Of a stretch of 64,000 nt of DNA, positions 36,170-45,112 are shown piece after piece. This stretch comes from Podocnemis expansa (taxonomy: Eukaryota > Chordata > Testudines > Podocnemididae): assembly GCA_007922195.1 (NCBI GenBank), contig ML681981.1, positions 8,626,958 through 8,690,957 on the forward strand, read 5' to 3'. Both the position numbers and the translations under genes were made by a program. Under the pieces are notes generated by a model. The model made no database searches, had not been told where the DNA came from, and saw only the letters and a program-made list of their open reading frames with translations. Every line of letters begins with the position of its first letter. Position 1 is the stretch's first letter.

Positions 36170-38925
36170 GATGGGGAAGTGAGCAATTGTAATACTGCAG
36201 GGTGAGCTGCGTCCTATTCATGGCCTATGAGTGTCAGCCAGTAACACATGCAGCTCATCCCACAGTGCCAGAGGGTCTAGGGCAGAAGGCTCTCAGCCAT
36301 CCTCTGGTTGGTTCCCTGTAATGGCCCTGCTGACAGCCAAGACGGGCAGACAGGCCACAGAGCTCTGATGCGGCGTCAGTGTCATAGGTGATGTGCTGCC
36401 TTGCTCAGCCCCTGGGCATGAGGGCTGGAGGGAAGACTGCAGCCCCAGGTAGGAGGGGGGCCATGAATACTGCCCCTGGGAGTTGGCAGGTAAAAAGGGG
36501 AATGACAGAACCCTGGGGGTAGCCCTGACAGGGGAAGTAGTAGGAGTGCTGACAGGGGCAGAGCTGGGGTAGAGGCCCCAGTGGCCAAGCCCCAGGGATG
36601 CAGCTCCTGTTGACTGAGCACAGAGATTAGGGACAAGAGATCAGGAGGGGGATCCTTGCCAATGCTCGGCATGGGTGTCACACTCGGCTTGGCATCCATA
36701 GCCTCAGTGTCAGGTGAGGGACATGACTTGGGATGTTCAGGAGGGGAAAGGGGCAGCTGTCCCTCCAGGAATGATATCCCTGGGCCTGGCTGCTCAGTGT
36801 TGGCCATCGCCTCAGGATGCTCAGTGGCAAAGATGGAATACTGAGTACAGGTGGGTCGGTGCAAATACTTGGGGGCATCCCTGAGATAAGGGCAGGGACA
36901 GCAGATTGGTGGGGGAGGCAGAGAGGAGGAAGAGGAAGGGGTGGCTTGAGAAGGTTTATGCGAAAAATAAATCTGTTAGTCTCAAAGTGCCACATGACTC
37001 CTTGTTGTTTTTTTGCTGGACTAGACTAACACGGCTATCCCTTTGGAAAATGAGAAGGTTGCCATCTAGCTCTAGGCCTGCTGGCAAAGGGTTGCCCCCC
37101 CCCCCGGGCAAACAGAGTCAGACCCAGAGACTCAATCTCTGCAAAGATGCAGCATAGATACCCTCTTGCCACAACAGAAACTACCTTGCTGGATGCTGGG
37201 GCAGGGACCAGCTTGGCACCAACAGCAAGTGCAGATGACAAGATGTGGGGGGAGGGTGATCCATCCACAGCATCCCCAGGGAGTGAATCCACAAGGACTG
37301 CCAAGAGGGGGGCAGTACGGCCCTCCTGTGCTGTTGTAATGGGCTCCACAGCTGGAACCACATGCTGTTCCTCAGTGAGGGACATGGCAGAAGGGCCAGC
37401 AGTGGCATTGACAGCAGCCTCCCACAATAACTTTTGGGGGGCTTCCTCTCTGACTGACTTAGTGGAGAGGATCTGGGCCTTATTATGCTTGCCATGCTTC
37501 TCCTTGGGAAGGATCCAGACCTGCAAGCTGGTGATGGAGGAGTGGTCAGTGGGGGCAGGGCTGGGTAACAAGTGTCAAGATGTTTGGGTTGGAGAGGATG
37601 AGGGCAGGACAGTGGGGGGACAGGAACCTTCCTCTGGGGTGAGCCCAGGTGCTTGAGTTGGTATTAGAGGAGGCAATACAGACAGATGGTGCAGTGGGAG
37701 GAGTAGCAGCCTCCTGGGCATATGTCCTGGGAACAGAGACGTCCCTAGAGCTGGTGGAGAGAACAGCAGGGAAAGAGGGGACTGTGGCTGATGGCGGGGT
37801 GGGGGGCACTGTGGCTAGAGCAAGGCTCTTGCTTGTCTTACCCCCCTGGCTCTTTCAGCCAGCAGAAGTCACAGCAGCAGAGGTGGAGACCCCTCCCGTG
37901 CCTGTTGCTGCCATCTCTCTGATTGGAGTGATGACCGTGGCAGCCGCGGTTGAAAGGGTAGCTGCAAGCATAGACAGGGGAGTGAGCTGAGGAAAGGAGG
38001 ATCAGGGTGATCTCAACCTGCATTCAGAAAAATGAATAGGAACAGACAGTGGTGGGGAGAAGGCAGGGATAGAGGGGTGGGCAAGGGCAAATCTCTCTTC
38101 CCTGGTAGACTGGGGTTGGGGGAGGAGGGTACAGTCATGGATGCATCTCAGCAGCAAATACTTGAGGGAATAAAGAGAGCAAGGGAGGGATACATGGGGA
38201 GGGGGCAGCCAGGAAAGGAGGGTGCTGGGAGTGAAGGGGTACAAGAACCTTGTATGGGATAAAGGTGTGCCAACTCCTCTGGCTGCATTGGAGAGGGGGA
38301 TCACAGCAGCATCCAGGGGTGCACCTGATGGGCAGGGTTGGGCAGGGCAGGGGCAAACAGCTGGAAAGGGAGAGGGAGGAGTCAGAGGATGGGTTTAGTA
38401 GTGGTCAAGGGAGGGCAGACTTGAGGACAGGAGGTGAAGCAGGTGGTGGCTGGGGTGTGTGTGGTAACAACGGTGGTGGAGTGGAGGGGGAGGGCTCCAC
38501 GCTACTTCCCCCTCTCTCCGCAGCAAAACAGGAACTGCCCCATCACTGGAGGAGCAAAGGTTACACGGCCACTCTCACTCCAAAACACAAACCGCCCTCT
38601 GCAGCGCCTGGTGTAATTCCACATGCTTCCTCAGCACCAGCAGTATCAGTCCTTCTCCTCGCTGGGGGTAGCAGATGCAAGCAGCGGGCTCCAAGGGGTG
38701 GCAGCAGCAGGGACTAGCGGGGGAGGAAGGTCTGTTTCAGATAGTGACGCTACAAGTCCTCCCAGCTGGTGGCAGCAGTGGTCGAGTCTCTCATGCCTTC
38801 CTTTCCCGCAGGGTAGGGGTGGGAGGGAAACGGGCCAGCAGGGTCTTCCTCCAGCAGCACCCCCCACCCAAATGGGAGGCAGGGCCGGGGTCTCTCTCTG
38901 CCCCAGGCTCATCCCATCCCTGGCA
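36170..38925. other. GC-rich segment of unknown origin
   Basis: A sharp rise in GC. Overlapping open frames occur on both strands, the longest on the - strand at 37035-37571 (178 codons) and 36382-36864 (160 codons), and on the + strand at 37147-37656 (169 codons). They are rich in Pro, Ser, Gly and Ala and show no domain I recognise. The pattern fits a decayed transposon or retroelement coding region, or plain GC-rich DNA in which stops are rare. A short element inserted at 36957. No host gene is supported. Confidence 0.4.
36957..37050 (+). mobile_element. Short family copy whose 5' end lies at the hammerhead cut position
   Basis: A 94-bp insertion flanked by TGAGAAGGTT on both sides (36947-36956 and 37051-37060). 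It begins TATGCGAAAAATAAATC. In the other copies the predicted cleavage product would begin AUGC followed by A-rich sequence, so this copy starts within one base of the cut. It ends with ACTCCTTGTTG, a T-run, the terminus CTAGACTAACACGGCTATCC and CTTTGGAAAA. Confidence 0.75.
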
Positions 38926-39590
38926 CCAGTATTCTCCCCAAGACTTGAAATTAGGGTGGCTGTAGCAGGGGAGTTGGGGTGCTCACTAAATTGGTATAAA
39001 ACTGTTACTAGCTAACAACGGGGGGATGTTGGGAAATTCAGAGGGGGTGCAGGGGGTGCTGTCTAATTTGGTATAACANNNNNNNNNNNNNNNNNNNNNN
39101 NNNNNNNNNNNNNNNNNNNNNNNNNNNNNNNNNNNNNNNNNNNNNNNNNNNNNNNNNNNNNNNNNNNNNNNNNNNNNNNNNNNNNNNNNNNNNNNNNNNN
39201 NNNNNNNNNNNNNNNNNNNNNNNNNNNNNNNNNNNNNNNNNNNNNNNNNNNNNNNNNNNNNNNNNNNNNNNNNNNNNNNNNNNNNNNNNNNNNNNNNNNN
39301 NNNNNNNNNNNNNNNNNNNNNNNNNNNNNNNNNNNNNNNNNNNNNNNNNNNNNNNNNNNNNNNNNNNNNNNNNNNNNNNNNNNNNNNNNNNNNNNNNNNN
39401 NNNNNNNNNNNNNNNNNNNNNNNNNNNNNNNNNNNNNNNNNNNNNNNNNNNNNNNNNNNNNNNNNNNNNNNNNNNNNNGTAGGCGCTATACGGGGGCGCT
39501 CACTCTGGTACACCCCAGTTACTAGCTGACACCTGGGGGTGTTGGGACGCTCCGTAAATTGCCCGAACACCGCTGACAGCTGCCAAGGGG
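38926..39590 (-). repeat. GC-rich repeat modules upstream of the CpG island, broken by a gap
   Basis: 38928-39078 carries 'agtattctccccaagacttg', 'gctcactaaattggtataaa', 'ttactagctaacaacggggg' and 'ttgggaaattcag'. The text resumes after the gap at 39497-39550 ('gcgctcactctggtacaccc', 'ttactagctgacacctgggg'). All are in reverse orientation relative to the copies at 40385-41715. Confidence 0.75.
39079..39478. other. Assembly gap of 400 N
   Basis: Exactly 400 undetermined bases. It sits between two parts of the repeat array, next to a very GC-rich promoter, a common cause of assembly failure. The true length may differ. Confidence 0.99.
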
Positions 39591-39693
39591 GCGGCGCCAG
39601 GGGCCGGCCGCGGGGACACGCGGGGTCTCTCGGCGCGCGGCGGGCGCGGGCCGCCGTTGCCCTTTTAAGAGCAGCCGGTGGCGGTGGGGGGGG

Positions 39694-39701
39694 TGACGTC
39701 A
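39694..39701. promoter_or_regulatory. Consensus palindromic CRE
   Basis: TGACGTCA, the full binding site for CREB/ATF factors, in the CpG island about 430 bp upstream of the INPP5A start codon. Use in vivo is inferred. Confidence 0.75.
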
Positions 39702-39863
39702 GGAGCGCGGCGCCCGGGCTCGGCGGGCTGGGAGCGCAGCCGGGCTGGGCGCGCGGCAGAGGCGGCGGCGGCGGCGGCTGAGGGGAGGCGGCGGCAGCGG
39801 CAGCGGGGCAGCTCCGGCCAGGCGCGAGGTTGGCTCCGCGCAGCTGCCCGCCGGAGCCCTGCC

Positions 39864-39932
39864 ATGCCCAGGGAGCCCGCCGCCGGCCCGCTGCCCGGCA
39901 GGATGCCGCTGGCGGCGGCGCGGGGGCTGTGA
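39864..39932 (+). other. Upstream ORF 1 in the probable 5' UTR
   Basis: An ATG in fair context (GCCATGC), 22 codons, stopping at the TGA at 39930-39932. It ends 197 bp before the INPP5A ATG. If transcribed, it could reduce initiation at the main start. It is not conserved protein as far as I can tell. Confidence 0.45.
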
Positions 39933-39972
39933 GCGCCCCGGTCCCGGCGCAGAGCAGGCGGACGCGGCAGCG

Positions 39973-40044
39973 ATGAGCCCGGCGGCGGCGGCGGCGGCGG
40001 CTCGGCCCTGGTGTCTCGGCGCCCGCCCGCGGCGGGGTCACTGA
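39973..40044 (+). other. Upstream ORF 2 in the probable 5' UTR
   Basis: An ATG at 39973, 23 codons including a seven-alanine run encoded by a GGC/GCG repeat, stop at 40042-40044. It ends 85 bp before the INPP5A ATG, so reinitiation is possible. Length would vary with repeat number. Confidence 0.45.
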
Positions 40045-40129
40045 GCGCCGCTCCCCTTCCTGCGGCTCCTCCCCGCCGCGCCGTGCAGCCCAGCCCGGGC
40101 TGAGGGTCTCCCCGCGCCCCGCCGGCGCC

Positions 40130-40204
40130 ATGGCGGTGAAGGCGGCTGCGGCGGGCACCGGGATGCTGCTGGTGACGGCCAACGTCGGGTCCCTCTTCGA
40201 CGAT
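40130..40204 (+). CDS. INPP5A: INPP5A coding exon 1 (inositol polyphosphate-5-phosphatase A)
   Basis: First 25 codons of the type I 5-phosphatase, which removes the 5-phosphate from Ins(1,4,5)P3 and Ins(1,3,4,5)P4 and so ends calcium-release signals. The enzyme is membrane-associated through a C-terminal lipid-modified tail, not seen here. The exon reads MAVKAAAAGTGM then LLVTANVGSLFDD. The second part matches the human N-terminus as I remember it, where the strand holds the first residues of the 5-phosphatase fold. The ATG has a good context (GCGCCATGG). The exon ends after a whole codon (phase 0) at a strong donor, GTAAGT. In other vertebrates the next residues begin PEN; that exon is not in the window. 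Catalytic residues lie in later exons. No competing gene with this N-terminus is known to me. Confidence 0.92.
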
Positions 40205-40210
40205 GTAAGT
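40205..40210 (+). promoter_or_regulatory. INPP5A: INPP5A exon 1 splice donor
   Basis: GAT followed by GTAAGT, a near-perfect 5' splice site. Without splicing, the frame continues through GC-rich intron sequence to a stop near 40397. Confidence 0.9.
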
Positions 40211-40384
40211 GCGGCGGGCTCCGGGCTCCGCGGGGATGCGGGCGGGCGGGCGACTTCCTCGGGCAGCGGCTGCCTTTCAGCCGGTCCTAGCGCCGACGAC
40301 GCCGCGGGACGAGGGTCCCTCGCGGCTGACCGCGGCCCCGGCCTCGGGTTTCCCAGGCACCCCCAAAACGTCCCGGCACCCCGG

Positions 40385-41715
40385 CGGTCTGTCAGCTAGT
40401 GAGAGAGTCACGCCAATGGAGTGAGCATCCTTCGAGTTTCCCAACAACCCCCAGGGGTCACTAGTAACAGTGTTACACTGCTTTAGTGAGCATCCCCAAT
40501 ACTGCCCTACATCTTCTTCTACACCCCCTCACATTTCCCAGTACGCCCACTTGGCAGCTAGTAAGAGCGTTACACCAATTGAGTGAGCACCCCAACAATC
40601 CCTGCATCCCCTCAAATTTCCCAACACCCCCCGGTTGCCAGCTACTGTTACACCAATTTTGTGAACATCCCCAGTGCTGTCTTCCATCTCCCCTACATCC
40701 CTTGAATTTCCCAACACCCCCAGGAGTCAGCTAGTAACAGCGTTACAACCAATTTAGTGAGCACCCTATATGTCCTCCTACACCCCCCAGAAGTTTTCCC
40801 CTACCTCCCAGTTGTCAGCTAGTAACAGTGTTATAGCAATTTAGTGAGCACCCCAACACTCCCAGTCTCCCCCTACACCTCCCCTACTTTCAAGTGCTGG
40901 GGAGAGTATTGGGCTGGTTGGGTGCTCTCAGCGAGTTGCCAGCTTTCAAGTTCCCTGCTGCAGGGCAGCCTCACTTGCAGTGGGACCAAGGAGTCACCCT
41001 GTAAAGAGCATCCCCGAGCCAGGCAGAACTCCCTGCTGGTCTGGTGGCCTGACCTGTGGGGCACAGACCTCTGTGAGGAGTGCTCACCCTGGGGCTGGGA
41101 AAGACCCTGCGGTGGGGTGGGAGAGGCCACAGGGCCAACACTTTACAAGCTTGACTGCAACAGGGCCCTAGGGGGAGGATGGGCTTAAACCAGGGATTTC
41201 CCTAACTTCTCCCCCAAACCCCCCTGAATTTCCCAGTGCCCCCCAGTTGTCAGCTAGTAACAGCGTTATACCAAATTAATGAGCATCTCCTAAACCATGC
41301 CTAATTTCAAGTCGTGGGGAGAATACTGGCTCTGGTGCCAGGGCTCCTGCAGGGTTTGTAGGGCCACCCCTGGCGGCTCAGCTTGGGATCCGTCCATCTG
41401 TTTTCTGCATCCCCAGTGGGCATCACTCCTAGCACAGCTCCCACACCAATGGTCGGGGTGCTGCCTGCTGGACTTGGGAAGTGGCTGCAGCCGCCTCTTC
41501 CCTGCCCTGCCTCTGCTCTTTCCCCCTCCCTATTCCCAACATGTAGCAAGGCAGAGATTTTTCCGAACACCCCGCTGAACCCCCCTGAATTTCCCAACAC
41601 CTCCCCAGTTGTCTGCTGGTAACACTTGTACCAAATTAGTGAGCGGTCTCTAAACCTGCCCCTACACCCTGCCTGCCCCCCCCACCAATTTCAAGTCCTG
41701 AGGAGAATACTGTAG
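40385..41715 (+). repeat. GC-rich tandem and higher-order repeat downstream of the CpG island
   Basis: 40385-40885 contains six variants of a roughly 80-95 bp unit: 'gtcagctagtaacagtgtta', 'ccaatttagtgagcacccc', C-rich text, 'atttcccaacacccc'. A larger module starting 'tttcaagtNNtggggagaNt' recurs at 40888, 41305 and 41689, spaced 417 and 384 bp. The same modules appear in reverse orientation upstream of the island (38926-39590) and at about 500. Confidence 0.8.
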
Positions 41716-42367
41716 CAAGATGTACAGCTGCAGGCTGGGAGTGAGCGGCCATGTGGCCTGGGGCACCAGCACCCTCTCTGCCCAGAGCAGTGCCCTTCCT
41801 TGCCAGGGGATGCAAAGGGTTTGCTGGCCCCTGCATTGCTAGCGAGCAACTGCTCGAGGCTGCGTCTGAAGACCCTGGGCAAATCCACCACCCAAGGCTT
41901 GCTAAGGAAAGTTTGTTTATCAGCCTGTTAGCAACAGTGTCTCATGCTTGTCCCATGCCCTGGTGACTTTGTTGTGTTTCTTCTTGATTTCCTGGGGTCC
42001 CTGAAAATTGCGTAAACAGAGGAGTCTTTAGAATAATCTGAAGTGCTAGGGGACAGGTGGTAGCTGTCAAAAGGCCTTGCTGTTAGCCAAGCTGTTTCAG
42101 TACAAAGGGAATATAGATAGGCAAGAGGCTATTAGTGCTTTTTAACTAGAAATCAGTAATCAGAGATTGACTTTTGTTTAAAGGATTAGCTGTGTTCTCT
42201 TGTGTGCATGCTGATCTATACTTAAACCATCAAGGAGCTCTGTGCAGCTGGGTGAAACTGCTGTCAGGCAAAAGTCATTTTCCTTTCTGTATTAAAATCT
42301 TTCTAATTGTACCTGTGTATTTTAGTTAGAAAGGCTTCGAGTCATACTGGATTGTTAAGTTTTCTGT

Positions 42368-42479
42368 AGGGTAACTAAGTGTGAAAAATTGGGACGGGGG
42401 TGGGTGGTGATAGGCAGCTGTGTAAGAAAAGCTCCTAACATCAGGACGGCTCATGTAAAATTGGGACATTGGTTACCCT
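42368..42479. mobile_element. Short MITE with AGGGTAAC ends
   Basis: A 112-bp element with inverted ends AGGGTAACTAAGTGTGAAAA and AGGGTAACCAATGTCCCAAT (read inward from the right). It resembles a small MITE widespread in reptiles with 'CCCGATTTT' text. The flanks GTTTTCTGT and GTGTTCTGT may be a target duplication. Confidence 0.6.
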
Positions 42480-45075
42480 GGTGTTCTGTGTCCTACAGTC
42501 ATTGCACTGAAATTTAGACTTTACGGAATGTCACTTTTGGTGATGACTGCACAGGATAAAAGAGTTTTTGCTTAGACATTCTATGTCTTTAAAAAAAAAA
42601 AAATCTGTTGTTGCATTTCTCCATAAAATTTAACTACTTATTTGTTCTAAAATGCCATTTCCTGTGGTGTTGGTGTAGTTTGTCAGCTGTTTTGTTTCTC
42701 CTGCCAGTAAATTTGTCAGTCAAGTATTTACTGAAGGTGTACTTTTGTGTTCTTTGCAAGCCTTCATTAAAATGTCAAGATAGCCAAAGTGATTTAGTCT
42801 GAAGCAAATGCTTTGTTGGAAGATTATTTTAAGTTTTCACTTTTTCTTAACATGTCAAACACTGTGTAATGGTCTTAGCCAGATGATACAAATCCTTTAG
42901 CTGTGATTTTGAAGCCTCAGAAATAAAACCTTACATTGCTTTCATTCTTGTAAGAAGAAAATAAATTCTACTGTAGACCGTTCCTTCTAGTAATCTCAAA
43001 AATGCTGCAACTCATCTGCACTTGTTTTCTTTTTCAAAAAATATTTTTTCATGTAGTGACATGAAAATATGACGCTTTAATTTTTTGTTTAGTGCAATGT
43101 ATTATTCACATAAATGTTTTAAAGATTTTTCCAGAGGAAAAAATATTATTGTAACACTTGACATGTCTAAGATTAAAGCAAAGAGGAGAAGTTTTGTCTG
43201 CAAATTGGCAAACGATTTGGTAAGATGCTTTAAACTGCACAACCATCAGCTGACTTCAGCAAAACTAGGTATTCACCCATGGTGAATATGAGTGGTCCCC
43301 ATTGGCTCGCAGTTCGTGGATTGGGGCCCAAGATTTTGATCAAGACTGTAGCCAAGGGAACTAATATTAGGTTACCTTCATGCTCCAGTGTTCCATGCAA
43401 ATCATTATTTAAGTATACCACGGTGAGCAAATTCAAGGTTTTCCTACTTGTCATAATTAAAGCAAGTGGGATTTCACCATTCCTTGGGCACTGATAGATG
43501 CTTGCAACAAAGTTTTGTCTTTTAACCAGTTTTATTAAAATACAGTTTGAATTCAGCCTAGATTTATTTTAAAACTTGCATCTATTCAACTCTGTATTGT
43601 AAAATGAGTATATGCAAATACTCAGCTTGATCTGCATGTTTCCTCATGTGAGTAAAGATGTGCGCATGAGCAGTCTCACTGAGTGCAATGAAGTTATAAA
43701 TGTTTGTGTGTTCAGACCAAAGGCTGACATGACAAAGTATTCAGTCTTTACATGCTTTTTCTCTTCTGCAAAATACATCCTGGTATGCTCAGAACTTTTT
43801 TTGTGTGCAAATTCTCTTATGTGTGCTAGGGGTTTTGTCTCTTGACTTTTGAGCACTGTCATTTAAGCAGTCCACATCTTGAGATTTAGTGACTGTTTGG
43901 AAGCTCTTAATTTGCACTGTAGAGATGTTAAAATTCTTGGAAGACCTGAAGCATTTTTATCTTTCATTAAAATGTGCATGATCCCAAAGGAACATGTAGT
44001 TTTGTTGTTCTCTTAAAATGGGAAGAAGAAAAAGGGGGGGAGGGAGAAGGTTTCTGCAACAACGAGGAGAAAGGGTTTATTGGATATGTCAGCTTTAAGG
44101 CAGGCAATAAAAAGACTAATCTGAAATTTTTTGATTACATTTCTAATCTGTTGCTATCGTAATTGTGACTGGGAACTGGCAATTGACCAGTCAGATTTCT
44201 GGAATTGTCAGTTTCATGAAAGTATGAAGAAGCTGAAATTAGGCTGGTTTGCAGATTTAAGAATTTTGCCTGAAAAATTCTTCCCAGTACCTGTATTTCT
44301 TTTACTGGTTTTTAATTTTACATTGTATCTAATTCATCATGCTGAATTTTGAGACATTGCTGGGCCTCAAAATTCAGGGTGATTTAATTTTAATGATACA
44401 ACAGGGAAATTGGAGGTGGACAAAGGGATTTGAATCTGGGTATTTTGTTCAGCACTATACTGTGTTCTCTGGTGCACTGGGGATGTAATTCATACTTGTG
44501 CAGGGCTTTACACACCTTAAACCCTGTGTTAAGAGTGCTCAAGGGAAGGTGCAGACGGAGGCCCCAAAAGTCCTGTATAGTGCAGTTTTGAAACTAGCCA
44601 TGCGTAAGGGCAGTGTGGGGTGCAGGCAGGGAAGGTTCAGGATATGTGGATCTGCTAAACCAGGTAGCATCAAGGCGCTGTGACTGCTCTTCCAGCCTTT
44701 CTCATCCCTCCGCATCACTCAAACTGATTACTTAGTTGATTGTATTTACGATGACTAACTTTCTCCAGTTTGTTCTAAAGTAGCATTGGTCTTGCTGTGC
44801 AGCAACAATATGCACTCCAAATACGGTTAAGGTTGCTGCTGCTTACTTGGCTGCTAGACACTTATTTAGTACTGTACATGTAAATAATCCTTCTTTGAAA
44901 CAAACTTGTCAGAGTGGAGCAGATTAAAATGTTTTTGCATGGTAGATAGTTTCAGATGGGTGGCATGACCTCTCTTAATCTCAGGTTAGTAATATTGCTG
45001 TTTTGCTTACCCTCTCAGCAGTGAGTGAGAATTGCTATCCTGTACCTTTGTACTGGGAAAAATAAGTTAGTTAGT

Positions 45076-45112
45076 CATTAAGTGCCACAGGACTCCTTGT
45101 TTGTTGTAATGA
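45076..45112 (+). mobile_element. Fragment of the short hammerhead family
   Basis: TTAAGTGCCACAGGACTCCT preceded by GTTAGTTAGTCA and followed by TGTTTGTTG: the family's 3' module in sense orientation. No hammerhead or terminus. Confidence 0.65.

Larger units (their letters stand above)
39479..40440 (+). promoter_or_regulatory. INPP5A: CpG island promoter of INPP5A
   Basis: About 1 kb of very high GC with dense CpG, unlike the AT-rich surroundings, spanning the first coding exon. There is no clear TATA box; CCTTTTAAGA at 39661-39670 is the only AT-rich patch. A consensus CRE follows at 39694. GGC/CGG trinucleotide runs occur at 39762-39780 and 39980-40000, and a G-rich tract at 39677-39693 could form a quadruplex. 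The transcription start is not determined by the sequence but is probably between about 39700 and 39860. The left side is cut by the gap. Confidence 0.85.

Noticed and set aside
39678..39932. Open frame of 84 codons before INPP5A
   Set aside because: Extends only through GC-rich promoter sequence from a non-ATG codon; only the last 22 codons from the ATG at 39864 are kept, as an upstream ORF.
38986..40182. Open frame of 398 codons on the - strand across the CpG island
   Set aside because: A third of it is the N gap, and the rest is Arg/Ala/Pro text from GC-rich DNA antisense to the INPP5A promoter.
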